Below are positions 8,667 to 15,735 of a stretch of DNA of 39,602 nucleotides, in pieces. The DNA lies in contig DFLL01000035.1 in NCBI GenBank assembly GCA_002375205.1, positions 1 through 39,602 of the forward strand, read 5' to 3'. Position numbers and translations under genes: made by a program. Numbering within the stretch: the first letter of the stretch is position 1; each line of letters opens with the position of its first letter. The notes under the pieces are model-generated. The model had not been told where the DNA came from, did no database searches, and saw only the letters and a list, made by a program, of their open reading frames with translations. Source of the stretch: Caryophanales bacterium UBA3620 (GTDB taxonomy: Bacteria; Bacillota_I; Bacilli_A; RF39; UBA660).

Positions 8667-9900
8667 TAATATTGAGATGGAATTATTATTAAATAGTATT
8701 TCTGAATTATATAAAACAAATTCAAATACTAATTATAGTAATATATATAATTATATAAATAAAAATAATAAAGAAATAAATCTAATTAATATCCAAAGTA
8801 CCTTTTATCAAAATAAAAAAGAATATGAAAATAGAGGTATAAAGATTATTCCATATCAAGACTATTTGGGAATATATTTGCCTGATAATGATAAATATAT
8901 TCCTAAAATATTAGAAAGGCCTAATAATATTAAAATCTATTTATCATTAGAACAAAATAGAATAAGTGAAGTATCTTCTAAAATAATAGAATATATGTAT
9001 AAGAAAAAAATACCAGCATTATATACTATTCAAAACTACTATAATGATAAAGTAATATCTATTAGTTTCATAAATACTGAAGACCTAGAAACAGTATCTA
9101 ACTATATAAAAACAAGATTAAAAATAAATAATATTAGTATAGGTATAGATGGAATAATATCATATGATATGGTATTATCAAAAATAATTGAAAGATATAT
9201 GAAAGAAATAGATTCTTATGATAAAGTAAATATAAACAGTTTATCTACCTTTATAGAAGATAACATACTATCTTTAAATAAGAAAAAGAAAGAATATATC
9301 ATAACATTATATGAATTAGATAGTTATGAAAAATATATTGATTTTATTCAACTATCAAATATAATAAAAGATACTATTAATAATGAATTATCAATAGAAA
9401 AATTACAAAAATACCAAAAGAAAATGAATATCAAAAAAGAACATTTATTTACCGAAGAAGAAATAATAAATGTAAAAAGAAAAGCAGTACGACAATTACT
9501 AGATATAATGTTAGAAATATACGATAATAATTCAGATATCAACAATACTGTTGATGAACTACATAAAAATTTATTATCTTTCTTAAAAAAAGAAGATTAT
9601 AATTTTTTACCAGAAGAAAAAAGTATTAGAGATATAATCAAAGAAAAAATAGCATATAACAATTTTAAAGAATATCTTTTGGATATAGGAAAAGAAACCC
9701 TATTAAAAGTATGTAATGATACCAAGGCAAAATATGGTGAAGAGCAATTAAAAATAGCTTTGTTAGAAGCTCAAAATACAGGTGATATAAGTAGCTTTAC
9801 TAATATGAATGGTGCAAGAAGTGAACTTGGAATAGTGCTACCTAAAGAGATTTTAATAGAAATGGTAAAAATAGAAAATCAAGAAGTAATAGAGTTGTAG
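8659..9900 (+). CDS. Unknown 413-aa protein coupled to PFOR
   Basis: I do not recognise this protein. It is rich in Lys, Ile, Asn and Glu, mostly predicted helical, with no signal peptide, membrane segment, Cys motif or nucleotide-binding motif. A middle stretch (about residues 90-165) alternates short hydrophobic and charged segments (IKIYLSLEQNR, VISISFINTEDLE), suggesting an alpha/beta fold. The ATG overlaps the last 8 nt of the PFOR gene, and its AGAGGA site at 8645-8650 lies inside PFOR, so expression should be coupled. Coupling suggests a job linked to PFOR or pyruvate metabolism, but nothing in the residues supports a cofactor or catalytic role. A remote resemblance to HopA1-type effector proteins crossed my mind in the 90-150 region; I give it little weight. 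Confidence 0.8.
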   Translation: MNNNIEMELLLNSISELYKTNSNTNYSNIYNYINKNNKEINLINIQSTFYQNKKEYENRGIKIIPYQDYLGIYLPDNDKYIPKILERPNNIKIYLSLEQNRISEVSSKIIEYMYKKKIPALYTIQNYYNDKVISISFINTEDLETVSNYIKTRLKINNISIGIDGIISYDMVLSKIIERYMKEIDSYDKVNINSLSTFIEDNILSLNKKKKEYIITLYELDSYEKYIDFIQLSNIIKDTINNELSIEKLQKYQKKMNIKKEHLFTEEEIINVKRKAVRQLLDIMLEIYDNNSDINNTVDELHKNLLSFLKKEDYNFLPEEKSIRDIIKEKIAYNNFKEYLLDIGKETLLKVCNDTKAKYGEEQLKIALLEAQNTGDISSFTNMNGARSELGIVLPKEILIEMVKIENQEVIEL

Positions 9901-9908
9901 CTTATATA

Positions 9909-9940
9909 GAAGGCAGAAATGAGAACTGTCTTCAGTTTTT
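9909..9940 (+). terminator. Terminator of the PFOR operon
   Basis: The stem GAAGGCAG/CTGTCTTC (9909-9916 with 9926-9933) has a 9-nt loop and is followed by AGTTTTT. Confidence 0.75.
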
Positions 9941-9967
9941 GACAAATTAGTATAGTTATGATAGAAT
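9939..9967 (+). promoter_or_regulatory. Upstream promoter P1 of gpsB-rnpB
   Basis: Consensus TTGACA at 9939-9944, a 17-bp spacer and TAGAAT at 9962-9967 with extended TG at 9959-9960. It overlaps the tail of the preceding terminator. Confidence 0.75.
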
Positions 9968-9998
9968 TATATTTGCTAGAAAAGAAATTTTCTTTTAA

Positions 9999-10027
9999 TT
10001 GACAAAAAGAGTATTTTTTGAGATAAT
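9999..10027 (+). promoter_or_regulatory. Downstream promoter P2 of gpsB-rnpB
   Basis: A second consensus TTGACA at 9999-10004 with a 17-bp spacer and GATAAT at 10022-10027. Two strong promoters in tandem fit the need for abundant RNase P RNA. Confidence 0.75.
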
Positions 10028-10051
10028 TTTATTGTATGAGAGGTGACTAGT

Positions 10052-10375
10052 ATGAAAGATAGAATTTCGCTTACAATGCAAGACATTTTAGAAAAAGAAT
10101 TTAAAATTGATGCAAGAGGATATCGTCTTCAAGAAGTCGATAAGTTCTTAGATGTAATCATCAAAGATTATAACGAATACAATAATATTATAAGGGCCTA
10201 TGATAAAGAAAGAAAACAATTACTTGAAGAAAACAAGAATCTAAAAAATGAAGTAAGAAACTTGAAATCAAGTATTGAAGCTGCTAAAATAGGAGAAAAA
10301 GAAATAACAAATATTGATTTATTAAGAAGAATTTCACAACTAGAAAAAATAATTTTAGGAAAAGAACAAGAATAA
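10052..10375 (+). CDS. gpsB: Cell-division adaptor GpsB (DivIVA family)
   Basis: GpsB is a small cytosolic DivIVA-family adaptor that links penicillin-binding proteins and division proteins at the septum. The 107 residues match GpsB size. The N-terminal membrane-proximal domain shows the hallmark LTMQDILEKEFKIDARGYRLQEVDKFLDVIIKDY pattern: DIL-x-KEF, RGY, EVD-x-FLD. A coiled coil follows (about residues 40-75), then a short C-terminal helix (DLLRRISQLEKIILG) like the GpsB trimerisation segment. The ATG at 10052 is chosen because GAGAGGTG immediately upstream is the ribosome-binding site; the in-frame GTG at 10043 lies inside it. Its stop falls at the 5' edge of rnpB. The same gpsB-rnpB order occurs in Bacillus. 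Confidence 0.92.
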   Translation: MKDRISLTMQDILEKEFKIDARGYRLQEVDKFLDVIIKDYNEYNNIIRAYDKERKQLLEENKNLKNEVRNLKSSIEAAKIGEKEITNIDLLRRISQLEKIILGKEQE

Positions 10376-10725
10376 TATATCTGGGTAAATGCTGCACTCA
10401 AGTGTAGAGGAAAGTCCATGCTCGCACTATCTGCGATGATAGTAGTGTTTGTGCTCAGGGAAAAAATAACCTAAGGCAGAAAACTGACGGCTCATCTAAT
10501 ACCTAAGGATAACTATGGTAAAAGATGTATAAAAGTGCCACAGAGACGAGTCTATTTAGAAATAAATAGAATGAAACGAGGTAAACCCCACAAGCGAGAA
10601 ACCCAAAATATGGTAGGGGAACCATCCAAGGAAAAAATGAATCTGAGGAAGGATGACATATGTCATAGATAAATATTTACCGCCTAGTAATAGGTACAGA
10701 ACATGGCTTATAAGATTTATTATTA
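10371..10725 (+). ncRNA. rnpB: RNase P RNA (type B)
   Basis: Catalytic RNA of RNase P, which matures tRNA 5' ends. The universal core is visible: GAGGAAAGTCC near 10407-10417, the ACAGAGACGAG block near 10539, GAGAAACCCAAA followed by GGTAGGGGAACC near 10598-10625, and ACAGAACATGGCTTA near 10696-10710. The GAAACCC...GGTAGGGGAACC arrangement is of the Bacillus (type B) kind. The P1 helix can form between 10371-10382 and 10713-10724 (11 of 12 paired), so the mature RNA starts at or just before the gpsB stop codon. No intrinsic terminator separates it from the next gene, whose ribosome-binding site begins 3-4 nt after P1. The 3' end is therefore probably made by processing. Ends are approximate to a few bases. 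Confidence 0.95.
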
Positions 10726-10737
10726 TTAAGGAGTATC

Positions 10738-11205
10738 ATGAAAAATATTGGAATAAAATTAAAGACTAAAAGGGAAGAAAATGGCTTATCTATTGATGAA
10801 GTGGCAGAAGACTTAAAAATGCGTCCTAGTCAAATTATAAGTATTGAAGAAGGAAAAATGGAAGATTTCAAAGATGTTTTTTACTTAAAATATTTCATTA
10901 GAGATTATGCAAAATACTTGGGACTTGATGGAGAAAAATTACTAGATGAGTTTAATGAATATCTATTTGATATTACTTCAAAGATACCTGTAAACTTAAT
11001 AAATGAAGCAAAAAAAGATCAAGAAAATTCAAATAAAGTAGCTTCACCATATACAAAAGAAGAAAAAAATAAATTAAAAGTACCGAAGTTAGTAATTATA
11101 CTAGCTGCTGTTGCAGTACTTGTAATAGTAGGATATATAATAATAAGTAATAGTAATCATGACGATTTTAAATCTAATAATATTACTTATAATACAAGGA
11201 GATAA
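10738..11205 (+). CDS. RodZ/YmfM-like protein: HTH plus one membrane segment
   Basis: A 155-residue protein with an N-terminal Xre-type helix-turn-helix (residues ~3-65; GLSIDEVAEDLKMRPSQIISIEEG) of the HTH_25 class found in RodZ, then a charged linker and one transmembrane helix at ~117-136. The extracytoplasmic tail is only about 19 residues, so the usual RodZ C-terminal domain is missing. RodZ binds MreB and supports the elongation machinery in rods; B. subtilis YmfM sits immediately before pgsA, as here. AAGGAG at 10728-10733 supports the ATG. It probably shares the gpsB-rnpB transcript and is followed after 3 nt by pgsA. The short tail makes a membrane-tethered regulator an alternative to true RodZ. 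Confidence 0.85.
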   Translation: MKNIGIKLKTKREENGLSIDEVAEDLKMRPSQIISIEEGKMEDFKDVFYLKYFIRDYAKYLGLDGEKLLDEFNEYLFDITSKIPVNLINEAKKDQENSNKVASPYTKEEKNKLKVPKLVIILAAVAVLVIVGYIIISNSNHDDFKSNNITYNTRR

Positions 11206-11208
11206 AAA

Positions 11209-11802
11209 ATGAATAAAGCAAATAAAATTACAATGTCTAGAATAATAATGTCTATTATTATAATTGCAATATTACTATTTCCTTTTCATGAAATAGGTTT
11301 TGACTTTCCAACATATTTAATAGGGGGGAAAATAGTAATAGATTTAAAATATATAATAATAGGATTACTATTCATAATAGCATCACTTACAGATTATTTT
11401 GATGGCTATGTAGCAAGAAAGTATAATATAGTAACAGATTTTGGTAAAATGATTGATGCTATATCAGATAAATTACTTACAAATTCAGTATTAATAATAT
11501 TAGCCTGTGAAGGAAAAGTAAGTACAACAGTAGCAGTAGTTATCATTATGCGAGATATAGTCGTCGATTCAATAAAAATGGTAATAGGTAATAAAGGACA
11601 TGCAGTTGGAGCAATATATTTAGCAAAAGTAAAAACAACCCTTTTAATGGTAGGCATAATATTAACATTATTCTATAATTTACCATTTGAATTAATACCT
11701 CTAAGAGTATCAGACTTCTTACTTGCCGTAGCAGCCATTCTATCAGTAATAACAGGAATAAAATACTATATGATGGCTAAACCATATTTAACAGAAAGAT
11801 AA
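11209..11802 (+). CDS. pgsA: CDP-diacylglycerol-glycerol-3-phosphate phosphatidyltransferase
   Basis: PgsA makes phosphatidylglycerophosphate, the committed step to phosphatidylglycerol and cardiolipin, at the cytoplasmic membrane. The CDP-alcohol phosphotransferase signature is intact: D62, D65, G66, A69, R70, G79, D83, D87 (TDYFDGYVAR...DFGKMIDAISD). About six hydrophobic segments span the 197 residues, a typical length. The start lies 3 nt after the rodZ-like stop, so the two are co-transcribed. In many Firmicutes pgsA is followed by cinA and recA; here cinA is absent and an unknown gene with its own promoter and terminator intervenes. Confidence 0.95.
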   Translation: MNKANKITMSRIIMSIIIIAILLFPFHEIGFDFPTYLIGGKIVIDLKYIIIGLLFIIASLTDYFDGYVARKYNIVTDFGKMIDAISDKLLTNSVLIILACEGKVSTTVAVVIIMRDIVVDSIKMVIGNKGHAVGAIYLAKVKTTLLMVGIILTLFYNLPFELIPLRVSDFLLAVAAILSVITGIKYYMMAKPYLTER

Positions 11803-11806
11803 TATT

Positions 11807-11835
11807 AAGAGTAGAGTAATCTATTCTTTTAATTT
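11807..11835 (+). terminator. Terminator after pgsA; copy 1 of a 29-bp direct repeat
   Basis: A 9-bp stem (11807-11815 with 11820-11828) closed by a GTAA tetraloop, then TTAATTT. The 29 bases are identical to 12418-12446, so the unknown gene at 11897 is bracketed by two copies. Confidence 0.8.
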
Positions 11836-11846
11836 ACAAAAACCAG

Positions 11847-11875
11847 TTGACAAAGGAGTTATATTATATTATTAT
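11847..11875 (+). promoter_or_regulatory. Promoter of the 172-aa unknown gene
   Basis: TTGACA at 11847-11852, a 17-bp spacer and TATTAT at 11870-11875: a near-perfect sigma-A promoter. Confidence 0.8.
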
Positions 11876-11896
11876 ATACTGCAAGGGAGGTTTAGA

Positions 11897-12415
11897 ATGG
11901 ATAGATTAGAATTTAATAATACAATAAAATATGCGGGATTTAATTTTGACGATGGTACTATAAAAGATAATTGTGGAAAAATGACCAAATGTTATGATTT
12001 TAATAATATTAAATATTATTTTGGTGGAACATTTTATGCTGTTGTTAAGGGAAAGATTCCTTTAGAAGTAGCAAATAGTATATATAAAAAATATCCAAGC
12101 AACCAATATAAAATTAGAGTTGCTGGTGCATGCATTGATGAAAAGCCAAATGATTGGGCACGTGATGAGATTTTCGATCAAGAAATTGAAGAAATAAATA
12201 AAAAATATTGTGCTGAAGAATGGGTTGCAAAATATGAAGAAGCAGACAAAAGACTTGAAGAAAGACCAGATGAAAATAAATATATAGAATATTATCATAT
12301 TGATACAGAAAAAGGTCTTCAAATATTTCTTAACGAGATGCGAGAATATTATTCAAGAGAAAGCCAAATTTCAACAGAAGATCATAAAAAAACAAAGCAA
12401 TTAAAAAGAGAATAA
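11897..12415 (+). CDS. Unknown 172-aa protein between pgsA and recA
   Basis: I do not recognise the family. The sequence starts MDRLEFNNTIKYAGFNFDDG and appears soluble. The N-terminal ~85 residues look alpha/beta (CYDFNNIKYYFGGTFYAVVKG, then YKIRVAGACIDEKPNDWA); the rest is charged and helical, ending in a Lys-rich tail. The motif YYHID near residue 132 also occurs in the unknown protein at 14656, which may be coincidence. GGGAGG precedes the ATG. It has a near-consensus promoter, its own terminator and flanking 29-bp repeats, so it behaves as a self-contained cassette inside the conserved pgsA-recA neighbourhood. An acquired accessory gene is my inference. Confidence 0.8.
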   Translation: MDRLEFNNTIKYAGFNFDDGTIKDNCGKMTKCYDFNNIKYYFGGTFYAVVKGKIPLEVANSIYKKYPSNQYKIRVAGACIDEKPNDWARDEIFDQEIEEINKKYCAEEWVAKYEEADKRLEERPDENKYIEYYHIDTEKGLQIFLNEMREYYSRESQISTEDHKKTKQLKRE

Positions 12416-12417
12416 TG

Positions 12418-12446
12418 AAGAGTAGAGTAATCTATTCTTTTAATTT
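12418..12446 (+). terminator. Terminator after the 172-aa gene; copy 2 of the 29-bp repeat
   Basis: Identical in all 29 positions to 11807-11835: the same 9-bp stem and GTAA loop. Copies are 611 bp apart in direct orientation. Confidence 0.8.
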
Positions 12447-12458
12447 TATAAAAATATA

Positions 12459-12472
12459 CGAACAAATGTATG
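12459..12472 (+). promoter_or_regulatory. LexA/DinR box upstream of recA
   Basis: CGAACAAATGTATG matches the Gram-positive SOS box CGAAC-RNRY-GTTYG except for one base in the right half-site. It lies 8 bp upstream of the recA -35, where LexA would block the promoter. This predicts DNA-damage induction of recA. Confidence 0.7.
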
Positions 12473-12480
12473 AAAAGGTA

Positions 12481-12509
12481 TTGACATAATAAAAAAAGTA
12501 TTGTAAAAT
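12481..12509 (+). promoter_or_regulatory. recA promoter
   Basis: TTGACA at 12481-12486, a 17-bp spacer and TAAAAT at 12504-12509. Confidence 0.8.
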
Positions 12510-12552
12510 TGAAATGTAATTAAGGAAAGTGTATGAAAAGGAGAGGAAAATA

Positions 12553-13608
12553 ATGGCAAAAACAGTCGAAAAAGACGATGCACTTAGCCAGGTATTGGCA
12601 GATATTGAAAAACAATTTGGAAAAGGAGCAATAATGAAACTTGGAGAACAAGAACATAAAGAAGTAGAAGTATCTCCTAGTGGAAGTATAAGTTTAGATA
12701 TTGCTTTAGGAGTAGGAGGTTACCCTAAAGGAAGAATAATAGAAATATATGGACCAGAATCATCTGGTAAAACAACATTTGCATTACATGCAATTGCTGA
12801 AGTACAAAAGAATGGTGGAAGAGCAGCATTTATTGATGCCGAGCATTCACTGGATCCTGTGTATGCTCATAATTTAGGAGTAAATACTGATGAACTATTA
12901 TTATCACAACCAGATACTGGAGAACAAGCATTAGAAATTTGTGATGCCCTAGTAAAAAGTGAAGCAGTATCAATAATAGTAATAGACTCTGTAGCAGCAC
13001 TAGTACCTCAAGCAGAAATAGATGGAGAAATGGGAGACTCACATGTCGGACTTCAAGCAAGATTAATGAGTCAAGCTTTAAGAAAATTATCAGGTTCAAT
13101 AAATAAAACAAAAACAATTGTAATATTTATTAACCAATTAAGAGAAAAAGTAGGAGTACTATTTGGTAATCCTGAGACAACCCCAGGTGGAAAAGCCTTA
13201 AAGTATTATTCTTCAGTAAGATTGGACATTAGAAGAGGAGAACAATTAAAAGTAGGATCTGATGTTATTGGAAATAAAACTACTATTAAAGTAGTTAAAA
13301 ATAAAGTGGCTCCTCCATTTAAAACAGCTACCGTTGAAATAATGTATGGTGAAGGAGTATCTAAAGAAGGAGAACTTCTAGATTTAGCAGCGGATGCCTC
13401 TATCGTCGAAAAATCAGGTGCTTGGTATGCCTATAAAGGAGAAAAAATAGGCCAAGGTAAAGAAAATGCTAAAATCTTCTTAAAAGAAAATAAAAAGATT
13501 GAAGATGAAATAGAAGAGAAAGTAAGAGATTACTATAATATTTCAACTACTAAAAAGAAACCTACTAAAGAAGTAAAAGAAAAGAAGGAAAATGAAACAA
13601 AGGAATAA
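12553..13608 (+). CDS. recA: Recombinase RecA
   Basis: RecA forms filaments on single-stranded DNA, catalyses strand exchange and triggers LexA self-cleavage. The 351-residue protein has the N-terminal LSQVLADIEKQFGKGAIMKLG block, Walker A GPESSGKTT at residues 67-75, the IVIDSVAALVPQAEI Walker B region, and the L2-type segment NQLREKVGVLFGNPETTPGGKALKYYSS. The C-terminal tail is Lys- and Glu-rich. The start is the ATG at 12553, served by AAGGAGAGG; an upstream in-frame GTG (12529) is rejected because the ribosome-binding site lies downstream of it. It has its own promoter with an SOS box and a terminator over the stop codon. Confidence 0.98.
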   Translation: MAKTVEKDDALSQVLADIEKQFGKGAIMKLGEQEHKEVEVSPSGSISLDIALGVGGYPKGRIIEIYGPESSGKTTFALHAIAEVQKNGGRAAFIDAEHSLDPVYAHNLGVNTDELLLSQPDTGEQALEICDALVKSEAVSIIVIDSVAALVPQAEIDGEMGDSHVGLQARLMSQALRKLSGSINKTKTIVIFINQLREKVGVLFGNPETTPGGKALKYYSSVRLDIRRGEQLKVGSDVIGNKTTIKVVKNKVAPPFKTATVEIMYGEGVSKEGELLDLAADASIVEKSGAWYAYKGEKIGQGKENAKIFLKENKKIEDEIEEKVRDYYNISTTKKKPTKEVKEKKENETKE

Positions 13609-13623
13609 ACATATTCCTTTTTT
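13599..13623 (+). terminator. recA terminator
   Basis: A 9-bp stem (13599-13607 with 13612-13620) encoding the last codons and stop, followed by a T run. Confidence 0.8.
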
Positions 13624-13633
13624 CATAATCATA

Positions 13634-13642
13634 TGTTAAAAT
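13634..13642 (+). promoter_or_regulatory. Extended -10 promoter of the lipid kinase gene
   Basis: TGTTAAAAT (extended -10, hexamer at 13637-13642). No convincing -35 is seen because the region upstream is the recA terminator. Confidence 0.4.
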
Positions 13643-13657
13643 ATAGTTGGTGATTAC

Positions 13658-14578
13658 ATGAAAACATGTTTAGTAATATATAATCCAAATTCAGGAAAAT
13701 ATAACAAAGAAGAAACTTTACCTAAAATAAAAAAAGTACTTGAAGATTATAAATATCAAGTAGATATCAAAGAAACAGAATATAAGTCACATGCTACAGA
13801 AATAGTAAGTACATGTGACCAATATAATCTTGTAATATCAATAGGAGGAGATGGAACTTTTAATGAAGTAATGACTGGTAATTTTATGAGGAAAGATAGA
13901 CTTGTACTATGTCATTTACCATCAGGTACTACTAATGATATCGGAGCTATGTGGGGATATGGAAAGAATATAATATCTAATTTAAAATTAGCCTTAAATG
14001 GTAAAATAAAAAGAATAGATATGTGTACCATTAACGGTAAACCCTTTGTTTATTCCGCAGGATTTGGTAAATTTATGACGATTCCTTATGAAACACCAAG
14101 AAAATTAAAAAAGAGACTAGGTCATCTTGCTTATATCAAAGAAGGGGTAAAAGATTTCTTTAGAAAAGTAAAATTATATGACATAACGTATACTATTGAT
14201 AATAATGAATATCGCGGACTATTTTCTTTTGCTTTAATAACTAATGCCAATAGAGTAGCGGGTATTAATAATTTCTATAAAGATATAAAATTAAACGATG
14301 ATAAATTCGAAATACTAATGTGTAATATTACTCATCTAAGTGATATCATCAAAACATTATACTTTTTTGCCAAATATGATGCAAGTAAAATTCCTGGATT
14401 TTATTTTTATAAAACAGATAATTTTAAAATTAAATTTAATACTCCAATAAAGAAGCCTTTATGTGTCGATGGAGAATCACTTGACGATTTATCTGGTGAA
14501 TACACTATTAGAATAGATCATGATGTCCATGTATTAATGCCATCTAAGAATATTAAAGACTTATTTATTAAAGAGTAA
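13658..14578 (+). CDS. dgkB: Diacylglycerol/lipid kinase, DgkB type
   Basis: A 306-residue member of the DAGK/YegS/BmrU lipid kinase family. The likely role is phosphorylating diacylglycerol left by lipoteichoic acid synthesis, returning it to phospholipid synthesis. The catalytic domain starts with VIYNPNSGK, holds the nucleotide-binding GGDGT at residues 63-67 (SIGGDGTFNEV) and the LPSGTTNDIG motif. The C-terminal beta domain ends with LCVDGESLDD, matching the family (DGE). Length and motifs fit DgkB, but related lipid kinases cannot be excluded. The ribosome-binding site is weak (TTGGTGAT), the same type used by the cwlJ gene here. Confidence 0.88.
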   Translation: MKTCLVIYNPNSGKYNKEETLPKIKKVLEDYKYQVDIKETEYKSHATEIVSTCDQYNLVISIGGDGTFNEVMTGNFMRKDRLVLCHLPSGTTNDIGAMWGYGKNIISNLKLALNGKIKRIDMCTINGKPFVYSAGFGKFMTIPYETPRKLKKRLGHLAYIKEGVKDFFRKVKLYDITYTIDNNEYRGLFSFALITNANRVAGINNFYKDIKLNDDKFEILMCNITHLSDIIKTLYFFAKYDASKIPGFYFYKTDNFKIKFNTPIKKPLCVDGESLDDLSGEYTIRIDHDVHVLMPSKNIKDLFIKE

Positions 14579-14602
14579 AAGTAAAAAAGTTCGTTAATTT
14601 TA

Positions 14603-14631
14603 TTGAAAAATAACAAAAAATGTTGTTTAAT
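14603..14631 (+). promoter_or_regulatory. Promoter of the 234-aa unknown gene
   Basis: TTGAAA at 14603-14608, a 17-bp spacer and TTTAAT at 14626-14631. Confidence 0.6.
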
Positions 14632-14655
14632 ATATATGTATGGAGGGACATAATA

Positions 14656-15360
14656 ATGGATTTTGAAAAAAGTTATGAAGAAATTGTAAGAGGTTTTAGT
14701 GCTGACTCTGAAAGAGATGCTATAACATTTAGTGATGATCTTAAAAGTTTTTTATCAAAGAATATTAGTAATATGAGTTTTTCTTGTTATAATAAAAATG
14801 GGGATTTGTTTTTGTATTATACTCCATCAGATGGGCAATTAAATAATCAAAAATATAATTATTGCCTTTACTATTCTAGAGGATCAATTAGCTTTGAACT
14901 AAAGAAAAAAGAAAAAATGTCCGACATCGTTAATAGGAGAGATTTCCATATGCGCTTTGATATTAGCGCTAATGAATATGGAGAAACAAGAATCATAAAA
15001 GGATGTGTTAATGAAAATGGTGAATTTCGTGAGTATTATCATATAGATGAAAGAAAAATTTTAACAAAAATCTATGATATTAATGATGCCTCAGAACTAT
15101 ACAATAAATACGATAAAGAATTAGGTCCAGAATATACCTACGATATGCGTACAACAATATTTGGAATTGAAAGAGTCATGGAACCTAAGTTACAGATAGA
15201 GGCGCGAGTTCGTGGTAAATTTTTTGTTATCGATGCAGGGGATGAACATGATGTAATTCCACGTGAAGATAATATGACATTATATTCAGTTTATTATGAT
15301 TATATGGTAAGAAAAGGATACTATTTTGCTGATGATAAACCAAAAAACATCAAGAGATAA
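14656..15360 (+). CDS. Unknown 234-aa protein
   Basis: No family recognised. The start is the ATG at 14656, preceded by a strong GGAGGG (14642-14647); the upstream in-frame ATG at 14620 lies before that site and would add an unlikely N-terminus. The protein is soluble, acidic and probably alpha/beta, with alternating aromatic strands (NYCLYYSRGSISFELKKK, KLQIEARVRGKFFVIDAGDEHD). It has one YYHID motif shared with the protein at 11897, and two conserved-looking Cys but no metal-site spacing. It is monocistronic, with its own promoter and a strong bidirectional terminator. Confidence 0.75.
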   Translation: MDFEKSYEEIVRGFSADSERDAITFSDDLKSFLSKNISNMSFSCYNKNGDLFLYYTPSDGQLNNQKYNYCLYYSRGSISFELKKKEKMSDIVNRRDFHMRFDISANEYGETRIIKGCVNENGEFREYYHIDERKILTKIYDINDASELYNKYDKELGPEYTYDMRTTIFGIERVMEPKLQIEARVRGKFFVIDAGDEHDVIPREDNMTLYSVYYDYMVRKGYYFADDKPKNIKR

Positions 15361-15374
15361 AGAATTTTAAAAGT

Positions 15375-15418
15375 AAAAAAACGATATTTAGAAAATTAAA
15401 GGCAATATCGTTTTTTAT
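15375..15418. terminator. Bidirectional terminator
   Basis: A 13-bp stem (15376-15388 with 15404-15416) with A and T tracts on both sides. It serves the plus-strand gene ending at 15360 and the minus-strand relic ending at 15431. Confidence 0.85.
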
Positions 15419-15430
15419 TATACTTAACAA

Positions 15431-15634
15431 TTAATTATATCTATCAATAATATCTCTCGCAGCTACAATACCAGTCGCCGCAGCAGTAACAATATTACCT
15501 GCTTTACCAGCACCATCGCCAATAAAGTAGATATTATCATTTTCTAATTTAAATTTATTATTCTTTGTAATCAATTCATAGGCCGTAAATAATCCCGCAG
15601 GACCTGCTCCTACTATTACAACATCGTATTTCAT
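15431..15634 (-). pseudogene. Flavoprotein dehydrogenase relic with in-frame internal deletion (67 aa)
   Basis: The first ~27 residues are the Rossmann start of an FAD-dependent oxidoreductase (DVVIVGAGPAGLFTAYEL), and the last ~35 are the C-terminal FAD-binding end of the same kind of protein (IYFIGDGAGKAGNIVTAAATG). Full-length relatives are about 450 residues, so roughly 400 central residues, including the substrate region, are gone with the frame kept. A GGAGG ribosome-binding site (15643-15647, minus strand) and an extended -10 upstream remain, so a 67-residue product could still be made. I treat it as a pseudogene. A retained mini-protein is possible but would lack most of the FAD site. 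It starts about 100 bp from the divergent gpr gene. Confidence 0.8.
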
Positions 15635-15735
15635 TTATAACCTCCAATATCATTTTAACATACAAGATGGTAGAAATAAATAAAAAAATAATAATTTTAC
15701 ACTTTAAAGAAATAATAAATATAGAAAGGATTATT

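Noticed and set aside
8659..9900. HopA1-type effector call
   Set aside because: A faint resemblance in one stretch only; not enough residues agree to name it.
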